Positions 36,120-45,013 of a stretch of 64,000 nucleotides of DNA are shown piece after piece. Below the pieces are notes generated by a model. The model searched no databases and was not told the origin of the DNA. It saw nothing but the letters and a program-made list of their open reading frames with translations. A program made the translations under genes and the position numbers. Where the stretch lies: positions 124,001 through 188,000 of the forward strand of contig NZ_BMDI01000002.1 in assembly GCF_014635705.1 (NCBI RefSeq). The letters are read 5' to 3'. This DNA comes from Oxalicibacterium faecigallinarum. GTDB taxonomy: Bacteria; Pseudomonadota; Gammaproteobacteria; Burkholderiales; Burkholderiaceae_D. The stretch's first letter is position 1; each line of letters starts with the position of its first letter.

Positions 36120-36557
36120 ATGCTACGTGTGGTTGCCCTGTTTGTCTGCTGGCTGCTCCATGGCACGGCTCAGGCGGCGGAGTACAAGTCCGTCGGTAGT
36201 GAGGCGGCGATTCTCTACAATGCCCCGACCGAGCGTGCGCGCAAGGTGTTCATCGCGCCGCGCGGCATGCCGGTCGAGCTGATCCTCAATCAGGAAGGCT
36301 GGAGCAAGATCCGCGACGCCGACGGCGACTTGTCTTGGGTGCAAAGTGGCGCCTTGTCGGACAGACGAACGGTGGTGGTGACCGCCGTTAGAGCCAGTGT
36401 GCTGTCTGCCAATGCCGATGCAGCACCGATTGTGGCAACCGCTGACAAAGGCGTACTGTTTGCGATGCAGGCACCAGCGTCCGGCGGATGGGTCAAGGTC
36501 ATGCATGAGGATGGCACCGGCGGTTATGTGCGTACGGCCGAAGTCTGGGGCGACTAG
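36120..36557 (+). CDS. Exported SH3-domain protein
   Basis: A 145-residue exported protein: signal peptide MLRVVALFVCWLLHGTAQAAE, then two SH3-like segments, each starting with a similar strand (SVGSEAAILYNAPTERARKVFIAPRGMPVEL and TAVRASVLSANADAAPIVATADKGVLF) and each ending in a Trp-containing W(S/V)K motif. Bacterial SH3 domains of this sort often bind cell-wall peptides. ATG at 36120 follows AGGG; 56 bases from secB. Common between secB and gpsA in Burkholderiales. Confidence 0.87.
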   Translation: MLRVVALFVCWLLHGTAQAAEYKSVGSEAAILYNAPTERARKVFIAPRGMPVELILNQEGWSKIRDADGDLSWVQSGALSDRRTVVVTAVRASVLSANADAAPIVATADKGVLFAMQAPASGGWVKVMHEDGTGGYVRTAEVWGD

Positions 36558-36618
36558 AATGCGCGGTAGACATCCCATGATCGAATCATCGTTTTTCTTC
36601 TGTGAGTAGAATCCTTTC

Positions 36619-37614
36619 ATGAATATCACCATTCTTGGCGCGGGCGCATGGGGTACCGCGCTGGCGATTTCGCTTGCGTCCTCTCATGCTGTCGTGTTGT
36701 GGGGCCGCGAAGCCGACGTCATGCGCGAGGCGCAGGCCAGGCGCGAAAATCCGGCCTACCTCCCCGGATTTGCCTTGCCGGATGGTGTGACCATGACGGC
36801 CGACTTCGAGATGGCCGTTCAGCATGTGGGGCAGGATGGTTTGCTGATCATTGCCACGTCCCTGTCGGGGCTGCGACCGATGGCAGCGCGATTGAAGGCC
36901 TGTGCGATTCCCAATATCGTCTGGCTGTGCAAAGGCTTTGAAGAAGACACCTATCTGCTGCCGCATCAGATCGTGCGCGAAGTAATGGGCGATGCCATTC
37001 CTTCCGGCGCCTTGTCCGGCCCCTCGTTCGCACAGGAAGTGGCGCAAGGTTTGCCGTGCGCGCTGACCATTGCCTCCAGCGACGCGGCGCTGTGCCAGCG
37101 GGTTGTGGACGCTTTGCATGGTCGTAGTTTGCGCATCTATTCAACCGACGATCTGGTCGGCGTGGAAGTGGGCGGGGCGGTCAAAAACATTCTGGCGATT
37201 GCAACCGGCGTGAGCGACGGACTTGGCCTTGGCCTCAATGCGCGTGCAGCGCTGATGACGCGTGGCTTGGCTGAAATCATGCGGCTCGGTGTTGCGCTTG
37301 GCGGGCGTGCAGAAACCTTTACCGGTCTCACTGGCATGGGCGATCTGATTCTGACTTGTACCGGCGACTTGTCACGTAATCGTCGGGTCGGGTTGGGGCT
37401 GGCACAAGGCAAGCCTTTGCAGCAAATCGTGTCAGAGCTGGGGCATGTGGCCGAAGGCGTGCGTTGTGCCCAGGCTGTACGCGCCCTGTCGGACAGACTG
37501 GGCGTCGACATGCCCATTGCGCATGCCGTGGCTGCCGTGCTGTTTGACGGGGAGTCGCCGCGTGACATTCTTACCCATCTGCTGTCACGCGATCCGCGTG
37601 TGGAAAACGGCTGA
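36619..37614 (+). CDS. gpsA: NAD(P)H-dependent glycerol-3-phosphate dehydrogenase
   Basis: Makes sn-glycerol-3-phosphate from dihydroxyacetone phosphate for phospholipid synthesis (331 residues, cytoplasm). The Rossmann motif [12 protein letters not shown], the [12 protein letters not shown] segment, [25 protein letters not shown] with the catalytic lysine, and [18 protein letters not shown] at the substrate site are all intact. Last gene of the secB-SH3-gpsA run; the cupin gene is convergent, four bases away. Confidence 0.97.
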   Translation: MNITILGAGAWGTALAISLASSHAVVLWGREADVMREAQARRENPAYLPGFALPDGVTMTADFEMAVQHVGQDGLLIIATSLSGLRPMAARLKACAIPNIVWLCKGFEEDTYLLPHQIVREVMGDAIPSGALSGPSFAQEVAQGLPCALTIASSDAALCQRVVDALHGRSLRIYSTDDLVGVEVGGAVKNILAIATGVSDGLGLGLNARAALMTRGLAEIMRLGVALGGRAETFTGLTGMGDLILTCTGDLSRNRRVGLGLAQGKPLQQIVSELGHVAEGVRCAQAVRALSDRLGVDMPIAHAVAAVLFDGESPRDILTHLLSRDPRVENG

Positions 37615-37617
37615 CGC

Positions 37618-37974
37618 CTAACTGCGCGCAGCGTCCTGCGACTGGCTGGGGAAAAGCAAGGTCAGCAGCACGGAGGCATCTTGCAGCGCGTGCAAAGAAT
37701 GCGGTTCGCCACCTGCCAGATAAACCAGTTGTCCTGGTTGCATGGTCTGCGACTTGCCGTGCGCGCAAAGTTCGATTTCACCTTCAATACACTGGATCGT
37801 CACGGCCCCGGGCACCTTGTGTTCGGGCAAGCCCTTGCCGCGTGGCAGGACCAGACGCATCAGTTCGAGCTGGGATGTTTTGAACAGGGCGTTGGAATGG
37901 GCTTCCTCCATACGCGGGCCAAGTGGCAGGATGTCGATCAATTGTCCGGATGTTGCATGTGGTAGCGCCATCAT
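37618..37974 (-). CDS. Cupin-domain protein
   Basis: A 118-residue cytoplasmic protein with one cupin fold. The first motif is weak (LPRGKGLPEHKVPGAVTIQCIEGE, one histidine where two are usual) and the second reads LVYLAGGEPHSLHALQDASVLLTL, so metal binding may be altered. Two adjacent ATG codons begin it; GAGGAG lies before 37974, which decides the start. Such small cupins are common and have no single function. The nearest neighbour on this strand is a possible small gene upstream. Confidence 0.85.
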   Translation of the reverse strand: MMALPHATSGQLIDILPLGPRMEEAHSNALFKTSQLELMRLVLPRGKGLPEHKVPGAVTIQCIEGEIELCAHGKSQTMQPGQLVYLAGGEPHSLHALQDASVLLTLLFPSQSQDAARS

Positions 37975-38050
37975 GTTCTCCTCAACGATGTACATGGGTG
38001 CCATAACGCGTCGGCATGCCGGTAGCATACACCTGACCGAGAGGGCGACG

Positions 38051-38245
38051 TCAATCGTCTTTGCTATTTTGCAGCAGCAGATCCAGCAATTGTTTCTTGC
38101 CAGGTCGTTGTGACAGCTTTGCGGGTTGATGCGGCCCTGCCGCCCGTTGTTTGGCGGCAAGCGCAAACGGATTGCGTGGTGCCTTTTGTGAAGGCTCCTG
38201 TCGGATCGTCATTCTCTGACGTTTTGCGAGTGCCTTGTTTGCCAT
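38051..38245 (-). CDS. Small basic hypothetical protein
   Basis: Possible 64-residue, strongly basic protein (MANKALAKRQRMTIRQEPSQ at the start, RNPFALAAKQRAAGPHQP in the middle, KKQLLDLLLQNS at the end). The centre with RNPFALAAKQR resembles a pattern I associate with small conserved betaproteobacterial proteins, but I cannot confirm it. No clear ribosome-binding site is seen. It lies between hslU and the cupin gene. It could equally be chance. Confidence 0.4.
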   Translation of the reverse strand: MANKALAKRQRMTIRQEPSQKAPRNPFALAAKQRAAGPHQPAKLSQRPGKKQLLDLLLQNSKDD

Positions 38246-38318
38246 GTGATCAGGCGTGTGCTTCTGTCAGAAACACGCGCCTTCCTTGTGACGGTTGCCG
38301 TACGAAATGCGATAAGAA

Positions 38319-39665
38319 CTACAGTACGTAGCGCGACAAATCCTCGTCGACGGCCAGGGCGCCGAGACGTTCATCCACATAATTGGCGGTGATGCGCAGT
38401 TCCTTCTCACTCCCTTCGCTGGCGGAGAACGAAATCTCTTCCAGCAATTTTTCCATGACGGTGTACAGACGGCGCGCGCCAATGTTTTCCGTCTTCTCGT
38501 TGACGGAGTAGGCGATCTCGGCCATGCGCTGAATGCCTTCTTTTTCAAACACGAGTTGAATCCCTTCGGTATTCAGCAAGGCTTCATACTGGCGTGTCAG
38601 ACAGGCGTCCGTGCTGGTCAGAATGCGCTCAAAATCGGCAATCGACAGTGACTCCAGTTCGACACGAATCGGAAAGCGACCTTGCAGCTCCGGGATCAGA
38701 TCCGATGGCTTGGACAAATGGAAAGCGCCCGATGCGATGAACAGGATGTGATCGGTCTTGATCATGCCGTACTTGGTATTGACCGTCGTGCCCTCTACCA
38801 GCGGTAACAGATCGCGCTGCACACCGGCACGCGAGACATCGCCGCCACCGTGTTCCGAACGCGTGGCGATCTTGTCGATTTCATCCAGAAACACGATGCC
38901 GTTCTGCTCGACGTTGGCGATCGCCTTTTGCTTGAGTTCATCTTCGTTGACGAGCTTGGCAGCTTCCTCGTCGATCAGCAGCTTCATCGCCTCTTTGATC
39001 TTGACCTTGCGCGGTTTCTTGCGATTGCCGCTAACGCCCGAAAACATGCTCTTGATCTGTTCGGTCATTTCTTCCATGCCGGGAGGCGCCATGATTTCCA
39101 TCGTCGGGCCGGCTTCGGCCACTTCGATTTCAATTTCTGTGTCGTCCATGCTGCCTTCGCGCAAACGCTTGCGGAAGGTCTGGCGCGTGCTGTTGCCATT
39201 CTTTTCGTCGGCCGCAGCATTGTTCTGTCCGTTGGTAAAACCAAAATCGCGTGCGGGCGGTACCAGAATGTCAATGATGCGGTCTTCTGCCGCGTCTTCT
39301 GCGCGTGCGCGTACCTTGCGGGTTTCTACCTCGCGGGTTTGTTTGATGCCGATATCGACCAGATCACGAATGATAGTGTCGACATCGCGACCGACGTAGC
39401 CGACCTCGGTGAACTTGGTCGCTTCGATCTTGATGAAGGGCGCGTCGGCAAGTTTGGCGAGGCGCCGTGCGATTTCGGTTTTGCCGACACCTGTCGGGCC
39501 GATCATCAGGATGTTTTTAGGGGTGATCTCATGACGCAGCGGCTCTGCCACTTGCTGCCGGCGCCAGCGGTTGCGCAGGGCGATGGCAACGGCACGCTTG
39601 GCCTTGCCCTGGCCGACGACGTGCTTGTCGAGTTCGGAAACGATTTCCTGTGGAGTCATGTTCAT
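38319..39665 (-). CDS. hslU: ATP-dependent protease ATPase subunit HslU
   Basis: AAA+ unfoldase (448 residues) that forms a hexamer and feeds substrates to the HslV peptidase; part of the heat-shock response. N-terminal [16 protein letters not shown], Walker [10 protein letters not shown], pore-loop [13 protein letters not shown], an intermediate I-domain (about residues 110-240), Walker [10 protein letters not shown], and the C-terminal sensor region end with DEDLSRYVL, which docks into HslV. It follows hslV by 33 bases on the same strand. Confidence 0.98.
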   Translation of the reverse strand: MNMTPQEIVSELDKHVVGQGKAKRAVAIALRNRWRRQQVAEPLRHEITPKNILMIGPTGVGKTEIARRLAKLADAPFIKIEATKFTEVGYVGRDVDTIIRDLVDIGIKQTREVETRKVRARAEDAAEDRIIDILVPPARDFGFTNGQNNAAADEKNGNSTRQTFRKRLREGSMDDTEIEIEVAEAGPTMEIMAPPGMEEMTEQIKSMFSGVSGNRKKPRKVKIKEAMKLLIDEEAAKLVNEDELKQKAIANVEQNGIVFLDEIDKIATRSEHGGGDVSRAGVQRDLLPLVEGTTVNTKYGMIKTDHILFIASGAFHLSKPSDLIPELQGRFPIRVELESLSIADFERILTSTDACLTRQYEALLNTEGIQLVFEKEGIQRMAEIAYSVNEKTENIGARRLYTVMEKLLEEISFSASEGSEKELRITANYVDERLGALAVDEDLSRYVL

Positions 39666-39698
39666 GGCGTATGTTTGTCTTGGTTGAAATCGCCGCGC

Positions 39699-40235
39699 TC
39701 AGTCGAGCGTTTCGATGATGTGCGAAAGATTGGTATAGATGCAGAGTTCGCCGGCGATGGTCAGCGATTTCTTGACGACTTCCGCAGGCGACAGATCGGT
39801 ATTCTCTTGCAGCGCCTTGGCGGCCGATTGCGCGTAGGTGCCGCCGGAGCCTATGGCACCAATCCCGTCGTTCGGTTCCAGCACGTCGCCGTTGCCGGTA
39901 ATGACCAGTGTGGTCTCGCGATCGGCGACAAGGAGCATGGCTTCCAGCCGGCGCAACATGCGATCAGTGCGCCAGTCCTTGGCGAGTTCGACCGAGGCGC
40001 GCATCAGATTGCCCTGATGTTTTTCCAGTTTGGCCTCAAAGCGTTCCAGCAAGGTAAACGCGTCGGCGGTGCCGCCGGCAAAGCCGACCAGTACCTTGCC
40101 GTTGTAGACCTTGCGTACCTTGCGTGCGGTGCCCTTCATGACGATGTTGCCGAGCGTGACCTGACCATCGCCACCAAGTGCGACGCTGTTTCCGCGCCGA
40201 ACGGACAGGATGGTAGTGCCGTGAAATTGTTCCAT
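39699..40235 (-). CDS. hslV: ATP-dependent protease peptidase subunit HslV
   Basis: Proteasome-like peptidase (178 residues). After removal of the short propeptide MEQFHG the N-terminal threonine of [10 protein letters not shown] is the nucleophile. [37 protein letters not shown] and [19 protein letters not shown] are conserved. First gene of hslVU. Upstream are a possible sigma-32 promoter and a hairpin in the untranslated leader. The ATG at 40235 is fixed by the propeptide. Confidence 0.98.
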   Translation of the reverse strand: MEQFHGTTILSVRRGNSVALGGDGQVTLGNIVMKGTARKVRKVYNGKVLVGFAGGTADAFTLLERFEAKLEKHQGNLMRASVELAKDWRTDRMLRRLEAMLLVADRETTLVITGNGDVLEPNDGIGAIGSGGTYAQSAAKALQENTDLSPAEVVKKSLTIAGELCIYTNLSHIIETLD

Positions 40236-40268
40236 GCGTGTCTCTGTAATCAGTTTGTGAATTGGAGT

Positions 40269-40291
40269 GGCGGATCGTTGGACGATCCGCC
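40269..40291 (-). promoter_or_regulatory. Perfect 9-bp hairpin in the hslVU leader
   Basis: GGCGGATCG and CGATCCGCC, separated by five bases, stand 33 bases before the hslV start. E. coli hslVU mRNA also carries a leader stem-loop that stabilises the message, so a similar role is likely. No T run follows on either strand, so it is not a typical terminator. Confidence 0.6.
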
Positions 40292-40332
40292 CGAGTGCAT
40301 CACTTTGAGGTGACGACGTGATTTTTCTGAGC

Positions 40333-40360
40333 AAGTGGGGACAAGGCGCCGAAATGCAAG
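40333..40360 (-). promoter_or_regulatory. Candidate sigma-32 promoter of hslVU
   Basis: On the minus strand CTTGCAT (40354-40360), a 13-base spacer and CCCCACTT (40333-40340) resemble the heat-shock consensus CTTGAAA-N13-15-CCCCATNT with three mismatches. It would give a leader of about 90 bases that contains the hairpin at 40269. Confidence 0.55.
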
Positions 40361-40417
40361 ATCAGAATCGGCAAGATCGAAGCCGTCGTGCGATGATCCG
40401 ATAAAACGTGGGGTTTG

Positions 40418-41785
40418 TCAGGTCTTGCGTGGCAGGATGCGGATGACTTCGTGAAATCCCATGACGTGACAGAGTGCCGCCACGAAATGATTGGCGTTGT
40501 GGAGTTCGATGATTTTTCCGCCTGCGATCACAGGCATGAGACCGCCGAATAACTGGCTGGCCGCAGAAAAATCCATGCGCACCAGCTGGGTGCAATCGAG
40601 GATGGCTGGCTGATGGATTTCCGCAAAAGCAATGATCTGTGGCAACAGGGAGTCGGTTTTGTTGCCGACGATGGCTGGCATCATGAAACGCGTTGTTGCT
40701 TCATCATCGTGCAGCATATCGACTGATGCGTCGGTTTCCTCGAGGACCGCATCGCGTGGTGCGGTAAAGGCCGGTGGTGAGACTTCAAACGTGATGCAGT
40801 AATCGATGCTGGTTTCCTCGAAGTCTGCTTCACGATTGAGCAGGCGCAGCAGTTCAAGCAGCAATAACCAGGGTGCCTCGGTTTCATCGCGTCGTCCGAC
40901 AGCGAGGATCGCCCGGATTTTTTCCGTTAGTTCCTCCGCGCCCAGCAGCGCCAGTCGGTGTCCGGATTTTTGCAGGCGCATCAGGATGTTGAACAACAGG
41001 CCACAGCCCACCGGATCGACGTCGGTGACTCGGGTAAAGTCGAGGCGCAGGGTTTCGCTCATGCCGGACAGATTTTGCAATCGTTCGATCTGCTTGACGA
41101 TGCTGCTGTCGAGTTTGTCTGTGAAGGCAACGCTTGGTGGCAGCCCTTTGCGTAATGGCAGGTTGTTTTGCTCGATGTTTTGTTCGCGATCAAGCCATGC
41201 GGGAGGCGAGCGTTCAAAGCGGCTGGCATATTCGATGGCCAGATTTTCGAACTTGTCGCGTTCACCGGTGATCTGGTATAGATCGAACAGCATGCCCCAA
41301 ACGGCCAGTGGCATGCTGCCCAGCATGTCGTCTTCGATGGCATGCCGCAAAATCGGCTCGATCATGTCGGTCTGCCCGTTGGCGAACAGGATGGCTGCTT
41401 CTTCGACGACAGGGGCGGCTTCCGACAAGGCAATCGGGCCGGGTTTCGTTTCGCTGCTCATCAGCAGCGCGGTAGTCGAGCCTTGTGTCAGGGTTGCCTG
41501 ATCCAGTGCGGTTGTGCGTGCAGCGGAAATGGGTGGTGTCAGCGGTCTGCTGGCAGGATTGGTGTTGCCGAACAGCTGATCGGGCGAAAGTGGCAGAGTG
41601 TTGCCGCTGAATGGCAAAGGTTGCACGAATTCGGACGACATTTCCGATTCGATGGCGTCGATCTTGTCGGCAGTGACGCGCGATGGCTTGCGCACGACAG
41701 GTGCTTCGCTACGCGACGCGGCTCCGGCGGTCTTGCGAACCGGAGCCTTGTTGTCCTTTTTGCGGAATAACGAAAAAATTCCCAC
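40418..41785 (-). CDS. Protein with two STAS-like domains
   Basis: A soluble 455-residue protein beginning (V/M)GIFSLFRKKDNKAP, from a GTG with AGGAAA upstream. After a low-complexity region of about 150 residues come two STAS-like domains: about residues 220-300 (LRLDFTRVTDVDPVGCGLLFNILMRLQKSG, then LALLGAEELTEKIRAIL) and 380-455 (PAILDCTQLVRMDFSAASQLFGGLMPVI). STAS domains act in anti-anti-sigma or lipid-transport regulation; the serine expected at the phosphorylation site of anti-anti-sigma factors is not at the usual place. Function unknown. Stands alone before hslV. Confidence 0.8.
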   Translation of the reverse strand: MGIFSLFRKKDNKAPVRKTAGAASRSEAPVVRKPSRVTADKIDAIESEMSSEFVQPLPFSGNTLPLSPDQLFGNTNPASRPLTPPISAARTTALDQATLTQGSTTALLMSSETKPGPIALSEAAPVVEEAAILFANGQTDMIEPILRHAIEDDMLGSMPLAVWGMLFDLYQITGERDKFENLAIEYASRFERSPPAWLDREQNIEQNNLPLRKGLPPSVAFTDKLDSSIVKQIERLQNLSGMSETLRLDFTRVTDVDPVGCGLLFNILMRLQKSGHRLALLGAEELTEKIRAILAVGRRDETEAPWLLLLELLRLLNREADFEETSIDYCITFEVSPPAFTAPRDAVLEETDASVDMLHDDEATTRFMMPAIVGNKTDSLLPQIIAFAEIHQPAILDCTQLVRMDFSAASQLFGGLMPVIAGGKIIELHNANHFVAALCHVMGFHEVIRILPRKT

Positions 41786-41952
41786 GTGTTTCCTGATCAG
41801 CGATGGCACCGTTCGCAGTGGGCAACGGGCCAGAATGATTGCTGACCTGCAGCAAAATACAGGCCAGCCCTTTAACTGCTAAAAGGTAACACAAAGACGT
41901 GACAGGAATTAAACACGCGTGTCGGGAATTTCCCAAATTTTGTGAACAAGCA

Positions 41953-43980
41953 TTAGAAGCGTGTACGCATACCGACAATCAGATTGCGGCCGGATTGGGG
42001 GGCGACCTCACTCAGCACGGATGTTGACAGACGAATATCTTCATCCAGCAGGTTTTTCACCATTGCAAACCAGGTGATCGGCATGCTGTTCGTGCGTTGC
42101 GTGTAGGACAGGCTGGCGTCAACCTTGGTGTAAGACGGCGTTGCAAAGTCCTCGAAGCTGGCCCGACGACGCTGCTTGTCTGCATGCAGGACGCTTACGC
42201 CGGATTGCCAGTTGCCCTGGCGATAGCTGACTTCGCCGCCGTAACGCGTGACGGGTTGCAAGGGCAGGTTTCCAAGTCCGTCCGTCAGCTTGCCGCGCGA
42301 GGTGTCGGCAAACGCGCGCAGGCCAATGCCTTCGCCAAAGCGGTTGTAGCTGACTTCGACTTCCGCGCCACGAATACGCGCATCGTTTTGCGACCAAGTG
42401 CGTTCTCTATATTCACCTCCGATTGGATCCGGATCGCCATGATCGTCGACCAGTCCGCCCATTTCGCCATAAACGTAATTCTTGACGCTGTTGTGAAAGA
42501 CGTTGGCTTTCCAGCGGAACAGTCCTTCGGTCTTTTGCAGACTGAGCTCGATATTACGCGAGGTTTCCTTGCGCAGATTGGCATCGCCGATATCAAACGT
42601 GGCGGTCGCTTCGTGCGCACCATCGGAATACAGTTCTTCTACCGAAGGTGCACGTTGCGCGATCGATCCGGTCAGGCCAAGACCATAGCCCGGTGTGAAG
42701 GTCCACAGGCCACCAACCGAGTACGAGCCCAGCGTAAAGTCGCGATTCGTGTTGCCGGACGCTGCATCCGGCTTGCGTTTGATCGATTCGACACGCGCTC
42801 CTGCACTGGCACGTACCGGGCCAAAATCCTTTTGCTCTACCAGAAAGGCAGCGATCGATTCTGTCTTGGTCAGCGGAACCGTGGCATGGCTGTGACCATG
42901 GCCGTGATCATCGGCAGGCAACGCAGAGAACTCCGAATTCTCGGTTTGCAGACCGAATGTGCCGTGCCAGCCGGCGAATGGTTTGTGGGTCAGTTCGAGT
43001 CTTGATTCCAGCGCGCGATTCTTGAAGGTCACGGCGGTATCGCCATCTTCGTGATGCTCGGCGTGCTCGTAATCGGTATTGCCGATTTTGAAGCGCAAGG
43101 ATTCGAAATTGGCAAACGGCTCCTTGATCAGGCCATCGATGTCGAAACGTGTCTGCTTGAGTTTGATGTAGGAACGTTCTTCGGTAGGAATGCCATAGCG
43201 ATCGTCATTGACACCGACCGATGCACCGATGTGTCCCCAATTCTGGATGTAGCTGCCGCCAAAGCCAAGGCTGCCGGCACGTGTAAACGAGTTCGGCAAG
43301 GTGCCGGATCCGCTGGAAGCATCGCCCAAGACGACATTGCCCGGAATCCTGTAATCGTCGGCATCGCGGAAGTTGCCATCCAGATGCAGGCCGATGTTGC
43401 CGGTGGAGCCATCGACCGAGGTCGATACCTGTTTGCCATGATCGACGCTGCTGTAACGCACTTCGGCTTCGCCGGTCGGTTTGCCAACCAGCGTGGTCGG
43501 AATGCGGTCGTTGACAATGTTGACCACACCGCCGATCGCGCCCGAACCATACAGCAAGGCAGCCGGGCCGCGCAGGATCTCGATCTGGCGAGCCGTGGCT
43601 CCTTCACCGGCAACCGCATGATCGTTGGAGAACGTGGAGGCATCCAGTACCGACATGCCGTTTTGCAGAATCTTGACGCGTGGGCCTTCCATGCCGCGAA
43701 TGATCGGGCGGGATGCACCCGGGCCGAATGACGAGGCAGAAACACCGAGTTCTTGCGATAGCGTGTCGCCGAGGGTATTGCCGAGTTTGTTGCGCAGCTC
43801 ATCGCCGCGCAGGACGGTGGCTGGTGCCAGAATCTGGTTTTCGACACCATCATTGAAAGGTGTGGCGGTAACCGTTACGGCAGGCAGGGTCTGGCTTGTT
43901 TGCTGTGAAAGAACAGGGGCAGACATGGTGGCAAGCGCGGACAATACGGCGCTCGCCAGCAGGGTACGTTGGGCAATCAT
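41953..43980 (-). CDS. TonB-dependent receptor, probably for zinc (ZnuD-like)
   Basis: Outer-membrane receptor of 675 residues: signal peptide to LSQQ, TonB box-like TLPAVTVTATP, plug domain (TVLRGDELRNKLGNTLGDTLSQ to IGGVVNIVNDRIP), and a 22-strand barrel ending in GRNLIVGMRTRF. Histidine-rich extracellular-type loops (DDHGHGHSHATV, EHAEHHEDGD) resemble those of neisserial ZnuD, a zinc receptor, and fit the zinc-linked genes upstream. GAGGATTCTCC before ATG 43980 fixes the start. It is the last gene of a run of six on the minus strand. Confidence 0.92.
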   Translation of the reverse strand: MIAQRTLLASAVLSALATMSAPVLSQQTSQTLPAVTVTATPFNDGVENQILAPATVLRGDELRNKLGNTLGDTLSQELGVSASSFGPGASRPIIRGMEGPRVKILQNGMSVLDASTFSNDHAVAGEGATARQIEILRGPAALLYGSGAIGGVVNIVNDRIPTTLVGKPTGEAEVRYSSVDHGKQVSTSVDGSTGNIGLHLDGNFRDADDYRIPGNVVLGDASSGSGTLPNSFTRAGSLGFGGSYIQNWGHIGASVGVNDDRYGIPTEERSYIKLKQTRFDIDGLIKEPFANFESLRFKIGNTDYEHAEHHEDGDTAVTFKNRALESRLELTHKPFAGWHGTFGLQTENSEFSALPADDHGHGHSHATVPLTKTESIAAFLVEQKDFGPVRASAGARVESIKRKPDAASGNTNRDFTLGSYSVGGLWTFTPGYGLGLTGSIAQRAPSVEELYSDGAHEATATFDIGDANLRKETSRNIELSLQKTEGLFRWKANVFHNSVKNYVYGEMGGLVDDHGDPDPIGGEYRERTWSQNDARIRGAEVEVSYNRFGEGIGLRAFADTSRGKLTDGLGNLPLQPVTRYGGEVSYRQGNWQSGVSVLHADKQRRRASFEDFATPSYTKVDASLSYTQRTNSMPITWFAMVKNLLDEDIRLSTSVLSEVAPQSGRNLIVGMRTRF

Positions 43981-44061
43981 GGAGAATCCTCGAATAACAA
44001 TGACAAAGTGCGGCAGCGACCGCTCGATCAAACGAGGCGGTGTGCGCAATACGGCGGTAAG

Positions 44062-44418
44062 TCAGTTGCGTCGAGCGGGTGGGGCGCGAGAAGAAAAATG
44101 GCAGAGCAGGGGGGCATCCCATGAGGCGAACGCGTGCCACAAGGCGAGAACGCGTGCGCCGGGAAGCAGCGGCAGGCTGACCGGCAAGAGGGGTGTTGCA
44201 TCCGCCAGAGAAATGCCATCGAACAGGATGCACGAGTGGGTTGCTTCCGGTTGATGATTGTCTTCAGCCTCGATTGTTTGCAGAACGTGTGGTGAAATCA
44301 GTCCCGCATGTTCGATGCGATGGTGCAGCCCAGCCCATTGGGCACAAAGCAGTGCCAACACCAGCAATGCGATCAGGCATGCCGGTGTGTGTGCAATGGA
44401 TGGGCGAGCGTGAAACAT
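44062..44418 (-). CDS. Uncharacterised membrane-anchored protein of the zinc cluster
   Basis: A 118-residue protein with one N-terminal hydrophobic helix (LIALLVLALLCAQWAG) and an exported, His-bearing body: GLHHRIEHAG right after the helix and THSCILFDGISLADA further on, with one Cys next to His in each half. The metal-ligand-like residues and the position between the DUF3299 and receptor genes suggest a role in zinc handling in the periplasm. I do not recognise a family with confidence (DUF2946 is a loose possibility). ATG 44418 chosen over TTG 44424. Confidence 0.65.
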   Translation of the reverse strand: MFHARPSIAHTPACLIALLVLALLCAQWAGLHHRIEHAGLISPHVLQTIEAEDNHQPEATHSCILFDGISLADATPLLPVSLPLLPGARVLALWHAFASWDAPLLCHFSSRAPPARRN

Positions 44419-44441
44419 GGGCAAATGTAGAGGTAAGTCAG

Positions 44442-44942
44442 TTATTTGCTGATTGCCGCATTGTTCATGCGGTAATACAGACCCATGGGATCATCCTGCA
44501 GGATTTCCATGGTGCCCGAAATAACGACCGGTTCAAACGTGTATTTGACGGGCGTCTTGGCGTTCACCTCCACCACGCCTTCCGGACCTGCTGGCAAACA
44601 GTAGCTGCAGGATTGCGGATAAATGGACAGCAGAAAGTGCTTTTGTTTTTCGCCTGGTTCAAGCGGCATCATGAATCCCTGCACCTTGATTTCCCGTTTG
44701 TCGAGGGCAACCACCTCTTTGGCAAAGGCGGGAAGAATCTGATTCTTCACCTTCTTTTGCTTCACCATGGCGAGCGTGTTCCACGACGTGACACCCGGTA
44801 TTTCCTTGAGGACCGGCATCTGGGGCGGCGGCGTCGTGGTATTCGCATGTTGTTCCGCAGAAGATTGTGCGAGGGCGACATGGGTTGCACTGTACGACAA
44901 CAGCGCGCACACGATCAGGCTAAAGCGGCGAGGCAGGGACAT
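44442..44942 (-). CDS. DUF3299-family exported protein
   Basis: An exported 166-residue protein (signal peptide MSLPRRFSLIVCALLSYSATHVALAQ). The DUF3299 features are visible: a short helix SWNTLAMVKQKKVK, then KREIKVQGFMMPLEPGEKQKHFLLS and PQSCSYCLPAGPEGVVEV with a CxxC pair. DUF3299 proteins accompany FtsX-type ABC transporters in Zur-regulated loci such as V. cholerae zrgABCDE and P. aeruginosa PA4063-4066, exactly the partners seen here. Molecular role not established; the CSYC pair may bind metal. Confidence 0.87.
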   Translation of the reverse strand: MSLPRRFSLIVCALLSYSATHVALAQSSAEQHANTTTPPPQMPVLKEIPGVTSWNTLAMVKQKKVKNQILPAFAKEVVALDKREIKVQGFMMPLEPGEKQKHFLLSIYPQSCSYCLPAGPEGVVEVNAKTPVKYTFEPVVISGTMEILQDDPMGLYYRMNNAAISK

Positions 44943-44959
44943 GACAAACTCCAGCGTGA

Positions 44960-44978
44960 TAATCAGGGTTGCATTCTA
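44960..44978 (-). promoter_or_regulatory. Degenerate Zur-box-like site before the DUF3299 gene
   Basis: On the minus strand TAGAATGCAACC occurs about 30 bases before the DUF3299 start, identical over 12 bases to the sequence preceding the ABC ATPase gene. The left half TGCAA is intact, the right half is degenerate (ATTAT for TTGCA). It may be a second, internal promoter of the operon. Confidence 0.35.
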
Positions 44979-45013
44979 GTGAATGAATGGACGGAATCGA
45001 TGAACGTCAGGCA

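Noticed and set aside
38850-40313. Plus-strand open frame of 487 codons
   Set aside because: Spans hslU and hslV on the opposite strand, both of which are clearly real; composition is that of a mirror frame.
41913-41934. ACACGCGTGT palindrome next to GGGAATTTCCC after the TonB receptor gene
   Set aside because: Both are short palindromes with no T run and no repeat elsewhere in the zinc cluster; too little to call a terminator or operator.
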